Origin: Microcystis wesenbergii NRERC-220
GTDB lineage: Bacteria; Cyanobacteriota; Cyanobacteriia; Cyanobacteriales; Microcystaceae
Assembly (NCBI RefSeq): GCF_032027425.1
Contig: NZ_JAVSJA010000001.1
Coordinates: 4,228,001 to 4,292,000 of the forward strand
DNA: 64,000 nt
Direction of reading: 5' to 3'
The notes below the pieces were generated by a model. It was given only the letters and a program-made list of their open reading frames with translations, did not search any database and was not told the origin of the DNA. Positions 8,597 through 18,244 of the stretch are shown in pieces (the stretch's first letter is position 1; every line of letters begins with the position of its first letter). Both the position numbers and the translations under genes were made by a program.

Positions 8597-9022
8597 ATGA
8601 CAGAACTTTCTGGAAAAGCTCCTAAGTTCGGTGGCAGCACGGGCGGTTTACTCGCCAAAGCCGATCTGGAAGAAAAGTACGCCATCACCTGGACAAGCAG
8701 CAAAGAACAAGTCTTTGAAATGCCCACCGGTGGCGCCGCTATCATGAACGAAGGCGAAAATCTCCTCTATTTAGCCCGCAAAGAACACGCGCTCGCTCTT
8801 GGTACCCAATTGCGGACGAAATTCAAGCCCAAAATCGAAGATTACAAAATCTATCGGATTTACCCCAGTGGTGAAGTGCAGTATCTCCACCCTGCTGATG
8901 GTGTCTTCCCCGAAAAAGTTAACGCCGGTCGTGAATTTTTCGGCAAAAAAGACCGCAATATCGGCAAAAACCCCGAACCAGCGACAATTAAGTTCTCTGG
9001 TGTCACTCCCTACGAAGCATAA
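8597..9022 (+). CDS. psaD: Photosystem I reaction centre subunit II
   Basis: A 141-residue protein starting [19 protein letters not shown], with the conserved [51 protein letters not shown] and GRNIG-like (DRNIGKN) blocks of PsaD. It is a stromal/cytoplasmic extrinsic subunit that docks ferredoxin on photosystem I and helps assemble PsaC and PsaE. Length and charge pattern agree with other cyanobacterial PsaD proteins. The gene lies upstream of trpE in the same orientation, a pairing also known in Synechocystis. Confidence 0.98.
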   Translation: MTELSGKAPKFGGSTGGLLAKADLEEKYAITWTSSKEQVFEMPTGGAAIMNEGENLLYLARKEHALALGTQLRTKFKPKIEDYKIYRIYPSGEVQYLHPADGVFPEKVNAGREFFGKKDRNIGKNPEPATIKFSGVTPYEA

Positions 9023-9104
9023 ATAATCCCTAAAATCGAGAGTGGGGAGTTAGATTTAGAAGCTATTTAGCCCCAAGATTTAACTTCTGACTCTCGATTT
9101 CTGT

Positions 9105-9182
9105 TACTTCCCACTTCCCACTTCCCATTTCCCACTCCTTCATAACTCCTAATTCCTAATTCCTAATTCCTTCTTCCCACTC
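9105..9182. repeat. Heptamer tandem repeats (CTTCCCA and CTAATTC types)
   Basis: Runs of CTTCCCA/TTTCCCA and then CTAATTC copies fill much of the psaD-trpE gap. They are of the same short tandem 7-mer class seen elsewhere in the window. No gene is present. Confidence 0.8.
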
Positions 9183-9263
9183 TCCTATACCTTTTAAACA
9201 GGATTTAGTATCAGTTTTCTCCCCTACAAGTGTTGTGCTATCCGTTTCCTGAACCATCAAAAT

Positions 9264-10784
9264 ATGATCTTCCCCGACTTCGATCGCTTTCGTCAACTCG
9301 CCGGCCAAGGTAACTTTATTCCTGTCTATCAAGAATGGATCGCTGACCTAGAAACGCCCGTTTCGGCCTGGTATAAAATTTGTGCCGATCAAGCCTACAA
9401 TTTTTTATTAGAGTCGGTGGAAGGGGGCGAAACCTTGGGACGCTACAGCTTTTTAGGAGGCGATCCCGTCTGGGTATTAGAAGCGCGGGGAAACACCACT
9501 ACCCAAACTTTTCGCGATGGTTCTCAAGAGATTTTTTCCGGGGATCCTTTCGAGATTTTAACTCAATGTTTAGCCCCGATTGTGCCGGTTAAATTGCCGC
9601 AATTACCCGCAGGAATAGGGGGTTTATTTGGTTTTTGGGGTTATGAATTAATTAATTGGATCGAACCGCGAGTGCCTATTTATCCCGCTACCGATGCCGA
9701 TCTACCGGATGGTATTTGGATGCAGGTGGATAATCTGATTATTTTCGATCAAGTTAAACGGAAAATCTGGGCGATAGCTTATGCCGATACCCGGGGTAAT
9801 AATCCCGATTTAGCGGCCGCTTATCAAGCGGCCTGCGATCAAGTGACCCAGTTAGTTCTCAAGTTACGATTACCCCTACCAACTAATGCCAAAACTCTAG
9901 AATTATTACCGGTTGGTCAGGGGAAAGAATTAGTCTATGAAAGCAATACAACTCAGGAAAAATTCTGTCAAAATGTCCTGAAAGCCAAGGATTATATCAA
10001 AGCGGGGGATATTTTTCAGGTGGTTATTTCCCAGCGTTTAAATGCCAATTATCAGGGTCATCCTTTCGATTTATATCGTTCCCTGCGTCTGATTAATCCT
10101 TCTCCTTACATGGCTTTTTATAACTTTAAGGATTGGCAGATTATTGGCTCTAGTCCTGAAGTGATGGTTAAGGCAGAACGGGACGAATTAGGTAAAATAA
10201 AGGCTACGGTCAGACCAATTGCTGGCACCCGTCGCCGGGGACAAAACTTCAGTGAAGACCAAGCTTTAGCAACGGATTTACTGCAAGATCCCAAAGAAAT
10301 TGCCGAGCATATTATGTTAGTGGATTTGGGCAGAAATGATCTAGGCCGGGTGTGCGATCGAGGTACGGTCAAAGTGGATGAATTAATGATCATTGAACGT
10401 TATTCCCACGTTATGCACATTGTTAGTAATGTGGTGGGGGATTTAGCAACCGATAAAACTGCTTGGGATTTATTAAAAGCTTGTTTTCCGGCGGGAACCG
10501 TCAGTGGGGCCCCGAAAATTCGCGCCATGGAAATTATCCATGAATTAGAACCCTGTCGTCGTGGTCCCTATTCAGGGGTTTATGGTTACTACGATTTTGA
10601 GGGACAGTTAAATAGTGCGATCACGATTCGCACTATGATTGTTCGTCCCCAAGGTAATCAAAATTATCTGGTTTCTGTGCAAGCGGGAGCGGGGTTAGTA
10701 GCCGATTCTGAGCCGGAGAAAGAGTACGAAGAAACCCTCAACAAAGCGAGGGGTTTATTGGAGGCAATTCGCTGTTTAAGTTAG
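9264..10784 (+). CDS. trpE: Anthranilate synthase component I
   Basis: A 506-residue chorismate-binding enzyme. Catalytic-domain landmarks are GDIFQVVISQR, GSSPEVMV, RPIAGTRRRG, LVDLGRNDLGRV, HIVSNVVGDL, PAGTVSGAPKIRAME and VQAGAGLVADSEPEKEYEE. It converts chorismate plus ammonia (from TrpG) to anthranilate, the first committed step of tryptophan synthesis. The N-terminal half holds the usual feedback-inhibition domain, including ESVEGGETLGRYSFLG. The strong match to TrpE motifs over the full length argues against PabB. It is preceded by psaD and followed by a convergent pseudopilin gene. Confidence 0.95.
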   Translation: MIFPDFDRFRQLAGQGNFIPVYQEWIADLETPVSAWYKICADQAYNFLLESVEGGETLGRYSFLGGDPVWVLEARGNTTTQTFRDGSQEIFSGDPFEILTQCLAPIVPVKLPQLPAGIGGLFGFWGYELINWIEPRVPIYPATDADLPDGIWMQVDNLIIFDQVKRKIWAIAYADTRGNNPDLAAAYQAACDQVTQLVLKLRLPLPTNAKTLELLPVGQGKELVYESNTTQEKFCQNVLKAKDYIKAGDIFQVVISQRLNANYQGHPFDLYRSLRLINPSPYMAFYNFKDWQIIGSSPEVMVKAERDELGKIKATVRPIAGTRRRGQNFSEDQALATDLLQDPKEIAEHIMLVDLGRNDLGRVCDRGTVKVDELMIIERYSHVMHIVSNVVGDLATDKTAWDLLKACFPAGTVSGAPKIRAMEIIHELEPCRRGPYSGVYGYYDFEGQLNSAITIRTMIVRPQGNQNYLVSVQAGAGLVADSEPEKEYEETLNKARGLLEAIRCLS

Positions 10785-10890
10785 ATTTTTTAGCCCAGAA
10801 TCCAGTTAAGGGGATTTTACCATGATTTCCGAGAAGGAATAGGGTTAACCAACCAGGAGAACATCAAGGTTCCAGCTTATTGCCATAAGT

Positions 10891-12075
10891 TTAGCGAGGG
10901 GTAATAGTTAATAAAACCTGATAGGAGTTTAGCGGAGTCGTACTCGTCGTAAACACCAATAAAACTTGGTTATTATTAAGGGAGATGGGTGAACCGCTGC
11001 TTTTAGAGGTATATGCCTCTATTGTTTTACCCGTATTGGGATCCACAGTTCGGTTATTATACAGGTCATTGACATTTATAATAACAGCTTCTCCAGCATT
11101 TACCTGAAGAGTTGAAGGAATAGCTACTCCTGTTGGCTGAGCATTAGGGTCAGGCGAAGCAGCCACAGTGCAGGGGGAACAATCGGGGCCTTGAATAAGT
11201 TCAGCCATAACATTTGCTGCTGTGGTAAGGACGGGTATAGTTTCTATTTTCTTAGCTCCTATATTAGCTCCCAGATCAAAAGTGGGCTCAGGAGGGGTTA
11301 TGAGGCAAATTGGGTCACTTTTACTACAGATAGCTCTGGTGGCAACTCTGGTACTGGCAGCGTAGTCAACTTTATCCCTTTTTCCAGCAGTCAGAGTAGT
11401 CATCTCTACCTGAGCGTTGGCATTCAAAATCACTTGATCACCACCTGTGCGAACACAGGTATAAAAACCGTCCGCACTGCTAGGATTGGCGGGGATTCGG
11501 TTAAAATCCGTAGGACAATTGGGGTTAACAGCATCCTCTGCTAACATATCAGTGACGGGGGAATGTTGCCAAGAAGAAGTAATATCGTAGTTGCCATTAG
11601 CGTCCAAGTTCGGACCATAGCGCCACAAGACTCGCGGACCGGTTAAGCTATTTTCAGGGTCTGTGGTATAGTAAACGATCTGGCCAGGGAGCGCAATGAT
11701 GGGATTGTTGGGGTCGGGAATTCGGAAAGCAAGAACTGCTAGCGCTTCTTTGTCTACTTTTATTTTTCCCCAATCGGGTACTTGAGTCGTATCGATCGCA
11801 GCTTCAGTCGGAGCGATAATTCTTGCCCGTCTCAGGTCGTCTGAAACAAACTCTAGAGTACGATTAAGATTATTTCGGATTTCACTATCGGCATTAGCTC
11901 GATAATTGCTTCTGAGCAGGTTAATCACGCCAATTCCCGACACCAAGACGGCAATCAGCATCATTACACCTGCCAGTAAAACTTCTGTAATCGTGAAACC
12001 CGCTTGCAGACGACGATGGGCGGATTTTTTCTGTAAACGACCTAAGTGATTGATATACTCTAAATAAAAACGCAT
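10891..12075 (-). CDS. Prepilin-type N-terminal cleavage/methylation protein (HpsC-like pseudopilin)
   Basis: About 394 residues from the ATG at 12075; a TTG at 12093 would add six. A basic leader of about 25 residues (KKSAHRRLQAG) ends at a prepilin peptidase site followed by FTITEVLLAGVMML, with the Glu at mature position 5 and a long hydrophobic helix. The globular part contains four cysteines in pairs (PICLI, CSPC). The unusual length and the N-terminal RANADSEIRNNLNRTLEFVSDDLRRAR block resemble the minor pseudopilins of polysaccharide-secretion systems in cyanobacteria. No other pilus genes are adjacent. The HpsC link is by memory of the family and is moderate. Confidence 0.75.
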   Translation of the reverse strand: MRFYLEYINHLGRLQKKSAHRRLQAGFTITEVLLAGVMMLIAVLVSGIGVINLLRSNYRANADSEIRNNLNRTLEFVSDDLRRARIIAPTEAAIDTTQVPDWGKIKVDKEALAVLAFRIPDPNNPIIALPGQIVYYTTDPENSLTGPRVLWRYGPNLDANGNYDITSSWQHSPVTDMLAEDAVNPNCPTDFNRIPANPSSADGFYTCVRTGGDQVILNANAQVEMTTLTAGKRDKVDYAASTRVATRAICSKSDPICLITPPEPTFDLGANIGAKKIETIPVLTTAANVMAELIQGPDCSPCTVAASPDPNAQPTGVAIPSTLQVNAGEAVIINVNDLYNNRTVDPNTGKTIEAYTSKSSGSPISLNNNQVLLVFTTSTTPLNSYQVLLTITPR

Positions 12076-12332
12076 AGTTTTAACCCGTGCCAATTCCTAT
12101 TTTCTATACTTCCCTAGACATTTAACATTATATTGCAGTCCCAGAGATTTGATCAAACTAGGTGATTCTGTTCACAGCTATTAACCGCTTTGGGGAGCAG
12201 GTGATTTTACTGGTGAGTTTTTCGTACACTTGTATTATTATAATGGTTGAGCCTCAAGGAGATAAGAAGGCCCAAGCACTGGTTACAATCAAGGATAAGT
12301 AATTTTTCGATCGATGTCATCTAAAAATAATC

Positions 12333-12743
12333 ATGCGTCTCTTACACACCATGCTCCGGGTCAATAACTTGCAGGAATCTCTACAATTTTACTGCGATGT
12401 GCTAGGAATGAAGTTACTGCGCCAGAAAGACTATCCCAATGGTCAATTTACCCTCGCTTTCGTCGGTTATGGCGATGAGGCTAATCATGCTGTCATCGAA
12501 CTGACCTATAATTGGGGAGTCGATCGCTACGAAGTGGGTAATGCTTACGGTCATATTGCCCTAGGCGTGGATGATATCCATAGCACCTGTGAGAAAATTA
12601 AAGTCCTTGGTGGTAATGTTACCAGGGAGCCGGGCCCGATGAAACACGGTTCTACGGTGATTGCTTTCGTGGAAGATCCTAATGGCTACAAGATCGAGTT
12701 AATTCAACTAGGAACCCAGGGTGCTGCCGTGGCTACGGCTTAA
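12333..12743 (+). CDS. gloA: Lactoylglutathione lyase (glyoxalase I)
   Basis: A 136-residue VOC-superfamily protein. The two beta-alpha-beta-beta-beta modules carry the metal and substrate motifs [24 protein letters not shown] and [14 protein letters not shown], with the metal ligands His5, Glu56-equivalent, His in YGHIA and Glu in KIELIQ. It isomerises the methylglyoxal-glutathione hemithioacetal to lactoylglutathione in the cytoplasm. Ten bases separate its stop from the CYTH gene, suggesting co-transcription. Confidence 0.95.
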   Translation: MRLLHTMLRVNNLQESLQFYCDVLGMKLLRQKDYPNGQFTLAFVGYGDEANHAVIELTYNWGVDRYEVGNAYGHIALGVDDIHSTCEKIKVLGGNVTREPGPMKHGSTVIAFVEDPNGYKIELIQLGTQGAAVATA

Positions 12744-12753
12744 TCAAAAACTT

Positions 12754-13227
12754 ATGACTGTTGAAATTGAACGGAAGTTTCTGGTTAAAGGGGATTCTTG
12801 GCGATCGCTTGCGACCGGGAAGTTGTATCGTCAGGGATATATTCCTACCCAAGAGGGATTGACAACTGTGCGAGTTCGTGTAGTTGGAGATCTGGGTTAT
12901 TTAACCATTAAAGGCAAGACTGAGGGTATTAGTCGGCTGGAATTCGAGTATGCAATTCCTCTAGAAGATGCGGAGATCATGTTAGAAAACCTCTGTAAAA
13001 AACCTTTAATTGAAAAAATTCGTCATCGCATTTCTTTGGATGATTTAACTTGGGAAGTTGATGAGTTTTTAGGAGATAATCAAGGTTTAATTATGGCTGA
13101 AATTGAGTTAGAACAAGAGGAGCAAGTCATTACTATTCCTGATTGGATCGGCGAAGAAGTCACGGGAGATGGGCGCTACTACAATAGCAACTTACAGAAA
13201 TTTCCCTATAAAATGTGGTCATTGTAG
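12754..13227 (+). CDS. CYTH domain triphosphatase
   Basis: A 157-residue protein beginning MTVEIERKFLV, which contains the ExExK signature of the CYTH (triphosphate tunnel metalloenzyme) fold. Conserved basic and acidic pairs follow in VRVRVVGDLGYLTIKGKT, EFEYAIP, EKIRHRISL, WEVDEFLGDNQGLIMAEIELE. Single-domain bacterial members usually hydrolyse tripolyphosphate. An in-frame start further upstream would overlap gloA and lies ahead of the family N-terminus, so the ATG at 12754 is used. Confidence 0.88.
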   Translation: MTVEIERKFLVKGDSWRSLATGKLYRQGYIPTQEGLTTVRVRVVGDLGYLTIKGKTEGISRLEFEYAIPLEDAEIMLENLCKKPLIEKIRHRISLDDLTWEVDEFLGDNQGLIMAEIELEQEEQVITIPDWIGEEVTGDGRYYNSNLQKFPYKMWSL

Positions 13228-13245
13228 TATTAATTTACTCCCCGT

Positions 13246-13899
13246 TTAACTCTGGGTAGATACGGCTTTTTCTGCTTCGTTTAGCTTATTTGTTACCCGT
13301 CGGAGAACGCCATTAATAAAGCGATAACCTTCATCATCAGAATAACGTTTGGCTAATTCGATCGCTTCATTAATTGCTACTTTTTGAGGTATATCGAGAT
13401 AGAGCATTTCTGCCACGGCAATTTGCAGGATATCCCGATCAATTCTTGGTAAACGATGCAGTTGCCAATCTACTAAAGCGCTGGTTAATTCCTGTTCGAT
13501 TTCCGCACGACGACGATAGACTGTACCGATTAATTCTAGGGCATATTCCCGCACTTCGTACTGACTAGATAACTGGACAATTTCGGGAAAATCTATCACG
13601 GTTCCCAAACGATTAATGGCATTATGGGTAAGAGAAATTGCCTCTTTTACCATGGTTTGGGCGCTTTTTAGATTTGTTGCCTTAGTATCACTAGCGAGAA
13701 TTCGTTCATTACCACGACTAATTTCAGCAGCGGCAGTTTCTAAGGTTTCTTGAATTTCCAGGGTTAAGGTTCTAACTGCGACTAAAATTAAATCGTTTAA
13801 AGTTTGCTGTTCCAGGTTTTCAGGATTGCCTTTAATCTGACTTAAACTCAAAAGGGCAAGTTCTCGGGCAATGCGGCGGGGTTGTTGACGGGGAGGCAT
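13246..13899 (-). CDS. nusB: Transcription antitermination factor NusB
   Basis: A 217-residue protein. The start [16 protein letters not shown] and the C-terminal block [49 protein letters not shown] are diagnostic of NusB. The middle is longer than in E. coli, as is usual for cyanobacteria. NusB binds boxA RNA with ribosomal protein S10 and supports rRNA transcription. It converges on the CYTH gene with 18 bp between stops. Confidence 0.95.
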   Translation of the reverse strand: MPPRQQPRRIARELALLSLSQIKGNPENLEQQTLNDLILVAVRTLTLEIQETLETAAAEISRGNERILASDTKATNLKSAQTMVKEAISLTHNAINRLGTVIDFPEIVQLSSQYEVREYALELIGTVYRRRAEIEQELTSALVDWQLHRLPRIDRDILQIAVAEMLYLDIPQKVAINEAIELAKRYSDDEGYRFINGVLRRVTNKLNEAEKAVSTQS

Positions 13900-14036
13900 A
13901 GAAGTTTAGAAGTAGAGGAAAGAAAATTATACAACTTTATCGATCGCTATTCGGTTGGGTTAATTTTTCTCAGCGATCAATTCTTGACTAACCTCTATCC
14001 TAGCATAAAAGCTGCCAAGATTTAACTTTTCAAGTT

Positions 14037-15500
14037 TTAATTAGACAAAAGACAATATCTATCTTGAATCTCCCCTAGTTTAGTCTCAGCTTCTTGAGCA
14101 TTAATAGCTAATTGGGCAAACTCTAGAAAGCGTTTTAATTCCTTGCGTAATAAATTCCTTTCTACTTCCCAGATTTCTCGATCTAAGGTGGGTGGCATAA
14201 CAATCATATCAAATAAAGTGGCCTGTTTTTTTTCGGGATGGGGGCGCAATATTCGCCCGCGACGCTGAATAAATTGTCGAGGATTACCACTACTAGCCAG
14301 AATGACTGCGTTTTGAATTGATGGCAGATCTACTCCCTCATCTAAACATCTAATTGCCACTAATCCTTGCAGATAACCCTCCTCAAATTGTTGGCGAATT
14401 TTTTCTCGTTCTTCTAGGGAAGTTTCTGCGGTGTAGGTAGCAACTCGATAACCTAATTGATTGCCCAATAAATGAGTAACTGCCTCTACTTGACGACGAT
14501 AATTAGCAGTATAATTTTCCAGATAACCATCCCCACAATAAAATAAAGTATGATTCGTATCTAAACGCTCTTGCATCAGTTGTTGTAAAGCCTGTAATTT
14601 ATTACTTGCTGAACCGACTAATCGTGACCTTTGCATTAACAATGCTGTCAAATTTTCATTGCCATTGAAATTACTATTTTTCTGTAAAATCCAGCCGATC
14701 CTTTGGGTTAATTTTGCGTATAATAAAGCCTCACCATCGGTTAATTCAACCAAGACTGGATAATAAAAATAATTGACTAAAGCACCTTTACTAATAGCAT
14801 CAGCTAGGGTAAATTCTGGCTGTAGAATTTGCCCAAAATAATCAAGAATAGCGTCGGTTCCTTCCTCATCAAAATATCTTTCAGGAGTGGCGGATAAAGC
14901 CAATCTTAGACCTAAAGAACGGGGTAATAACTCTTCTAATCGGGGGGAACCTAAATTATGGGCTTCATCACCAACGATTAAAGTTTTATCAGGAAAAAAT
15001 TTTATTTGTGATTGAAACCCCTCGCTAATAAAAGTTGAGTTAGTAGTTAAAATAGTGACAAATTTTTGATTACCCGCTTGCACATTATATAATTCTGTGG
15101 ATAGTTGACTTTGCCATATATGGACACTTTCGTAGGCTAAAATAGGTTTAAGATTAAATTTTTCCGCTTCTCGTTGCCATTGATTGACTAGGTGACGATA
15201 GGGGCAAATCACTAATAATACTTGCAATTCTATCGCTTGGTAAAGTTCCATGGCAATAGCTAAAGCAGTAATAGTTTTACCGCTGCCGGTGGCCATTTTT
15301 AAAGTTCCCCGTCCCCGATTACGAAACCAACTGATAATCGCTGTATTTTGGTAGTCTCTCAACTCTAAATCGGGGGGAATTCTAGGAATACCAGAGGGAT
15401 TAACTCGATAGAATCCTCGCAATTCAGCAACTTGCTTGATTTTGCGGGAACTCAGAAAATCCCTAGTTATTTTTTCCCAATCTATCCAGCAATTATTCAT
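14037..15500 (-). CDS. Superfamily 2 DEAD/DEAH-box helicase (type III restriction/XPB-like)
   Basis: About 487 residues from the ATG at 15500; a TTG at 15521 would start inside an inserted repeat element. Motifs: Q-like region RDYQNTAIISWF, Walker A MATGSGKTITALA, motif Ia, DEAH box IVGDEAHNLGS, motif III SATPERYF, and motif VI QRRGRILRPHP with motif V RCLDEGVDLPS. It is expected to be an ATP-driven DNA translocase or helicase; the cellular role is not known and no nuclease partner is adjacent. A MITE copy begins 1 bp upstream of the start codon, so the native promoter may be displaced. Confidence 0.82.
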   Translation of the reverse strand: MNNCWIDWEKITRDFLSSRKIKQVAELRGFYRVNPSGIPRIPPDLELRDYQNTAIISWFRNRGRGTLKMATGSGKTITALAIAMELYQAIELQVLLVICPYRHLVNQWQREAEKFNLKPILAYESVHIWQSQLSTELYNVQAGNQKFVTILTTNSTFISEGFQSQIKFFPDKTLIVGDEAHNLGSPRLEELLPRSLGLRLALSATPERYFDEEGTDAILDYFGQILQPEFTLADAISKGALVNYFYYPVLVELTDGEALLYAKLTQRIGWILQKNSNFNGNENLTALLMQRSRLVGSASNKLQALQQLMQERLDTNHTLFYCGDGYLENYTANYRRQVEAVTHLLGNQLGYRVATYTAETSLEEREKIRQQFEEGYLQGLVAIRCLDEGVDLPSIQNAVILASSGNPRQFIQRRGRILRPHPEKKQATLFDMIVMPPTLDREIWEVERNLLRKELKRFLEFAQLAINAQEAETKLGEIQDRYCLLSN

Positions 15501-15501
15501 A

Positions 15502-15681
15502 AGACCTCTTGTAAAAATCAAAAATTGTTGTTAGGGTTAGGAGTCAGTAGCCAGTAGTCAGTAGTCAGGAGAATTAAGAATAAATAATCATCAGTTAAAT
15601 GGTCTATTTACAGACTTTAGGCAATTTAATCCTTATTTTTGCCGTTTTTGAACCCTGAAAAATTAATTATGCAAGAGGTTT
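15502..15681. repeat. MITE family 2, copy 2, abutting a helicase start codon
   Basis: Ends AGACCTCTTGTAAAAATCAA and, complemented, AAACCTCTTGCATAATTAA enclose CAGTAGT heptamers and the TTTTTGAACCCTGAAAAATT block. It is an inverted relative of the copy at 2298-2470. The following 15682-15934 has no gene that I can support. Confidence 0.75.
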
Positions 15682-15934
15682 ATAATACTAAATCCTGTTT
15701 AAAAAGTATAGGGGAGCAGCGGAGCGCCGGAGCGGGGAGAAACAATCCATAGCTTGGGAGTTAATCACACTATTACAAATAGTTTTGGTATAAGCTCAAA
15801 AATAGCAAAAAGCCAAAAAATTAAAAGCTAAAGGTTTCTCCCTATACAATTGGGATGGACTAAAAAGACCATCCCACAGCTGTCAAACCACTCTTAACTG
15901 TTATCCTGGAAACCTAGAAAAGGATTAGGATAAT

Positions 15935-16522
15935 TTACCTGGTCGCTACTTCCTCTTTTTGGGGAGTATTTTGCCGAAGTTTTTCTTGATCTTGGCGACG
16001 TTTTTTAGCATAAAGTTGGATTGTCACCGCCATTAATACCACTAAAGCTACAATTAACCAAGTGGTCAAATCGAGGGGTAATTGATTCTTAAATACTGCC
16101 AAAAGGACAATAACTACTAATAACAGGGTTGGTGCTTCATTTAACGCCCGGAATTGTTGTCCCGTCCAATTACATTCCCCTTTTTCTAGCTTTTTCATGA
16201 TGCGACCACAGTAGAAATGATAGAGCAGTAAAAGAACCACAAAGGATAATTTAATATGTAACCATCCCGATTTTAAAATTTCCGGTTCTGTGGAGATTAA
16301 ACCGATCGCCATGGCCAGGGTGACAATCATCCCCGGTGTGGTAATGATATTGTAGAGTCGCTTCTCCATGATCTCGTATTGCGCTTTCAGAATAGCTTGT
16401 GCGGGTTCCGTTTCTGTTGCTGCCTCCGCATGATATACAAACAAACGTACTAAATAAAATAATCCCGCAAACCAAACAACCACCCCAATCAGGTGAAATG
16501 CTTTAAACCAATAGTAAGCCAT
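15935..16522 (-). CDS. hemJ: Protoporphyrinogen IX oxidase, HemJ type
   Basis: A 195-residue membrane protein with four to five helices. The N-terminus YYWFKAFHLIGVVVWFAGL carries the conserved heme-ligand histidine and tryptophan; other conserved blocks are TPGMIVTLAMAIGL, GWLHIKLSFVVLLLLYH and RALNEAPTLLLVVIVLL. HemJ oxidises protoporphyrinogen IX to protoporphyrin IX for heme and chlorophyll synthesis and is the usual enzyme in cyanobacteria. It is transcribed divergently from the sigma factor gene. Confidence 0.93.
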   Translation of the reverse strand: MAYYWFKAFHLIGVVVWFAGLFYLVRLFVYHAEAATETEPAQAILKAQYEIMEKRLYNIITTPGMIVTLAMAIGLISTEPEILKSGWLHIKLSFVVLLLLYHFYCGRIMKKLEKGECNWTGQQFRALNEAPTLLLVVIVLLAVFKNQLPLDLTTWLIVALVVLMAVTIQLYAKKRRQDQEKLRQNTPQKEEVATR

Positions 16523-16919
16523 AGTCTATATTGTGATCTGAGTCCCGAATTACTTAGTTTAACAGTTGTCCATACTTTCCCAGACTACCCCTAGACAAAA
16601 GTTTAGACGGAAAATAGGGGTTGGGGGTTGGGGAGAGACTAGAGTTACAGGCATTTTACAACTAAGAGGAAGGTGAATCGACAAACCCTTCGGTAAATCA
16701 GCAACTAGAGTCAGACAAACCAGAAGAAAACAAGAAATCCGACGGAAGGGGTTTGAGCTTGAGAGTTTGGCTATCGACTCAGCTATGGGAACCCGATCCG
16801 ATCGCTTCGATCAGTTAGAATAAAAATATGGGAAAAAAATTATTTATTTTCGGGAACCTTTACTGACTTCTCCCGTCCTCAACCTCTGAGTGAGGAGCTT
16901 ATACCCTTGAGGAAATCCC
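16523..16919. other. Divergent intergenic region between hemJ and the ECF sigma gene
   Basis: No gene. About 400 bp that must hold both divergent promoters. Only the ECF-like promoter at 16853-16877 was recognised. A GTTGGGG repeat lies near 16620. Confidence 0.6.
16853..16877 (+). promoter_or_regulatory. Possible ECF-type autoregulatory promoter
   Basis: GGAAC (16853-16857), 17 bases, then GTC (16875-16877) matches the general -35/-10 pattern of promoters read by extracytoplasmic-function sigma factors. It lies 43 bp upstream of the ATG of such a sigma gene, as expected for self-regulation. The match is short, so this is an inference. Confidence 0.35.
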
Positions 16920-17576
16920 ATGAGTCAATCGATTCCAGCATCTTGGTCACTTGAGTCCAAAAAGTCTCAAAACCCCGTGTCCCCTGACAAACTCTCCAAC
17001 TACGATCTAATTGCACGCTGTCAGGAAGGGTGTCAGCCAGATCGAGCAGCTTTTGCGGAACTGCTGCGACGCTATCAAGCTCATGTTGATAAATTACTCT
17101 ATCATTTGGCTCCCGATTGGCAAGATCGCGCTGATTTGGCTCAAGAGGTCTGGATTCGCGTCTATCGCAATATTAACCGTCTCCATGAACCCCTCAAGTT
17201 CCGTGGTTGGTTAAGTCGCATTGCTACCAATCTTTTTTACGACGAATTGCGGAAACGCAAGCGGGTTAATCACCCCATTTCCCTCGATGCTCCCCGGCGC
17301 GTGGAAGATGGCGAAATCGATTGGGATATCGAGTCCGATTACCCCAGTCCCGATGAACATCTCACCACCCACGAATTCTACGATCAATTACAGGCGGCGA
17401 TCGCTGATTTACCTGAAGCTTTTCGGACAACTATTATTCTCCGAGAAATTGAAGGTATGGCCTACGAAGAAATTGCCGAGATCACGGAAGTTTCTTTAGG
17501 AACTGTTAAATCCCGCATTGCTCGCGCTCGCGCTAAATTACAATCTGTTTTACAGCCCTATTTTACGGAAGGCTAA
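16920..17576 (+). CDS. sigG: ECF-type RNA polymerase sigma factor (SigG-like)
   Basis: A 218-residue group 4 sigma factor. Region 2 spans about 38-115 (FAELLRRYQAHVDKLLY, DLAQEVWIRVYRNI, FRGWLSRIATNLFYDELRKRKR), and region 4 about 155-212 (LPEAFRTTIILREIEGMAYEEIA, SLGTVKSRIARARAKLQ). Regions 1 and 3 are absent, as in all ECF sigmas. The next gene on the same strand encodes a membrane-anchored anti-sigma candidate, the same order as slr1545-slr1546 in Synechocystis, where this sigma factor is SigG. A role in envelope or photo-oxidative stress is inferred from that relation. Confidence 0.9.
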   Translation: MSQSIPASWSLESKKSQNPVSPDKLSNYDLIARCQEGCQPDRAAFAELLRRYQAHVDKLLYHLAPDWQDRADLAQEVWIRVYRNINRLHEPLKFRGWLSRIATNLFYDELRKRKRVNHPISLDAPRRVEDGEIDWDIESDYPSPDEHLTTHEFYDQLQAAIADLPEAFRTTIILREIEGMAYEEIAEITEVSLGTVKSRIARARAKLQSVLQPYFTEG

Positions 17577-17689
17577 AGAAAATTGTGGTGATTCGGCACT
17601 AACGGCCGAAGTGAGGAGTCGTTAAATTTAACTAGCTCCGTGCTGGTGAAAAGTGATTGCATACCGATCGCTTCCGGTCGAGGTCAACC

Positions 17690-18241
17690 ATGAATAATTA
17701 TCAACCCGAAGACGTTCAATGGATCAAGTCTTTGTTACGTCACGATGACGGCGATTCCAACTCCGCAACCGAGGATATTTTATTCTTAGATGAGGATAAC
17801 GAAGAAGCTGATCGTTTCGATTTAATTAGTGCCTATATTGATAACGAAGTAACGGTAGAGGAAAGGAAGCTAGTTCAGCATTGGTTAGACCATGATGCTG
17901 CTGCTAAAAAACTCTATCAGCAGCTCTTGGGATTACAAACTAATTTAAAGCAAATTCCCGTACCGGTTACTATTGCCAGCGACCAGTTAGCAGAACAGGT
18001 GTTGAGAAAAGTCGATGGTCAGCGTCGTCGGCAATATTATGTTTATGGTGGCGCAATTTTCACTGCTATGGCGATCGCTGTTGGCTCCTACTTCGTCTCG
18101 GGACGCAATGCTCCTCTCTCTCGAATGGCGATCAGTCCGGGCAATATTAGCCAAGAGGGAGACCATTTGATGATTGCTCTCAACCATCCGATTATCGAGA
18201 TTCCCGCAGCGGAACAGCCAAAAGAGAATGGCCAACGGTAA
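17690..18241 (+). CDS. Anti-sigma factor, single-pass membrane protein
   Basis: A 183-residue protein from the ATG at 17690; a TTG at 17657 would add eleven residues unlike the family start. The cytoplasmic part (about 1-105) contains RFDLISAYIDNEVTVEERKLVQHWLDHD, the usual anti-sigma helical bundle, without the HxxxCxxC zinc motif. One membrane segment follows (YGGAIFTAMAIAVGSYF), and the C-terminal 45 residues would be outside. It lies 113 bp after the sigma gene. It should bind and silence that sigma factor until an envelope signal releases it. Confidence 0.8.
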   Translation: MNNYQPEDVQWIKSLLRHDDGDSNSATEDILFLDEDNEEADRFDLISAYIDNEVTVEERKLVQHWLDHDAAAKKLYQQLLGLQTNLKQIPVPVTIASDQLAEQVLRKVDGQRRRQYYVYGGAIFTAMAIAVGSYFVSGRNAPLSRMAISPGNISQEGDHLMIALNHPIIEIPAAEQPKENGQR

Positions 18242-18244
18242 GGT

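Noticed and set aside
9380-9592. Second-frame peptide inside trpE
   Set aside because: A shadow frame; the trpE frame is fully explained by conserved motifs.
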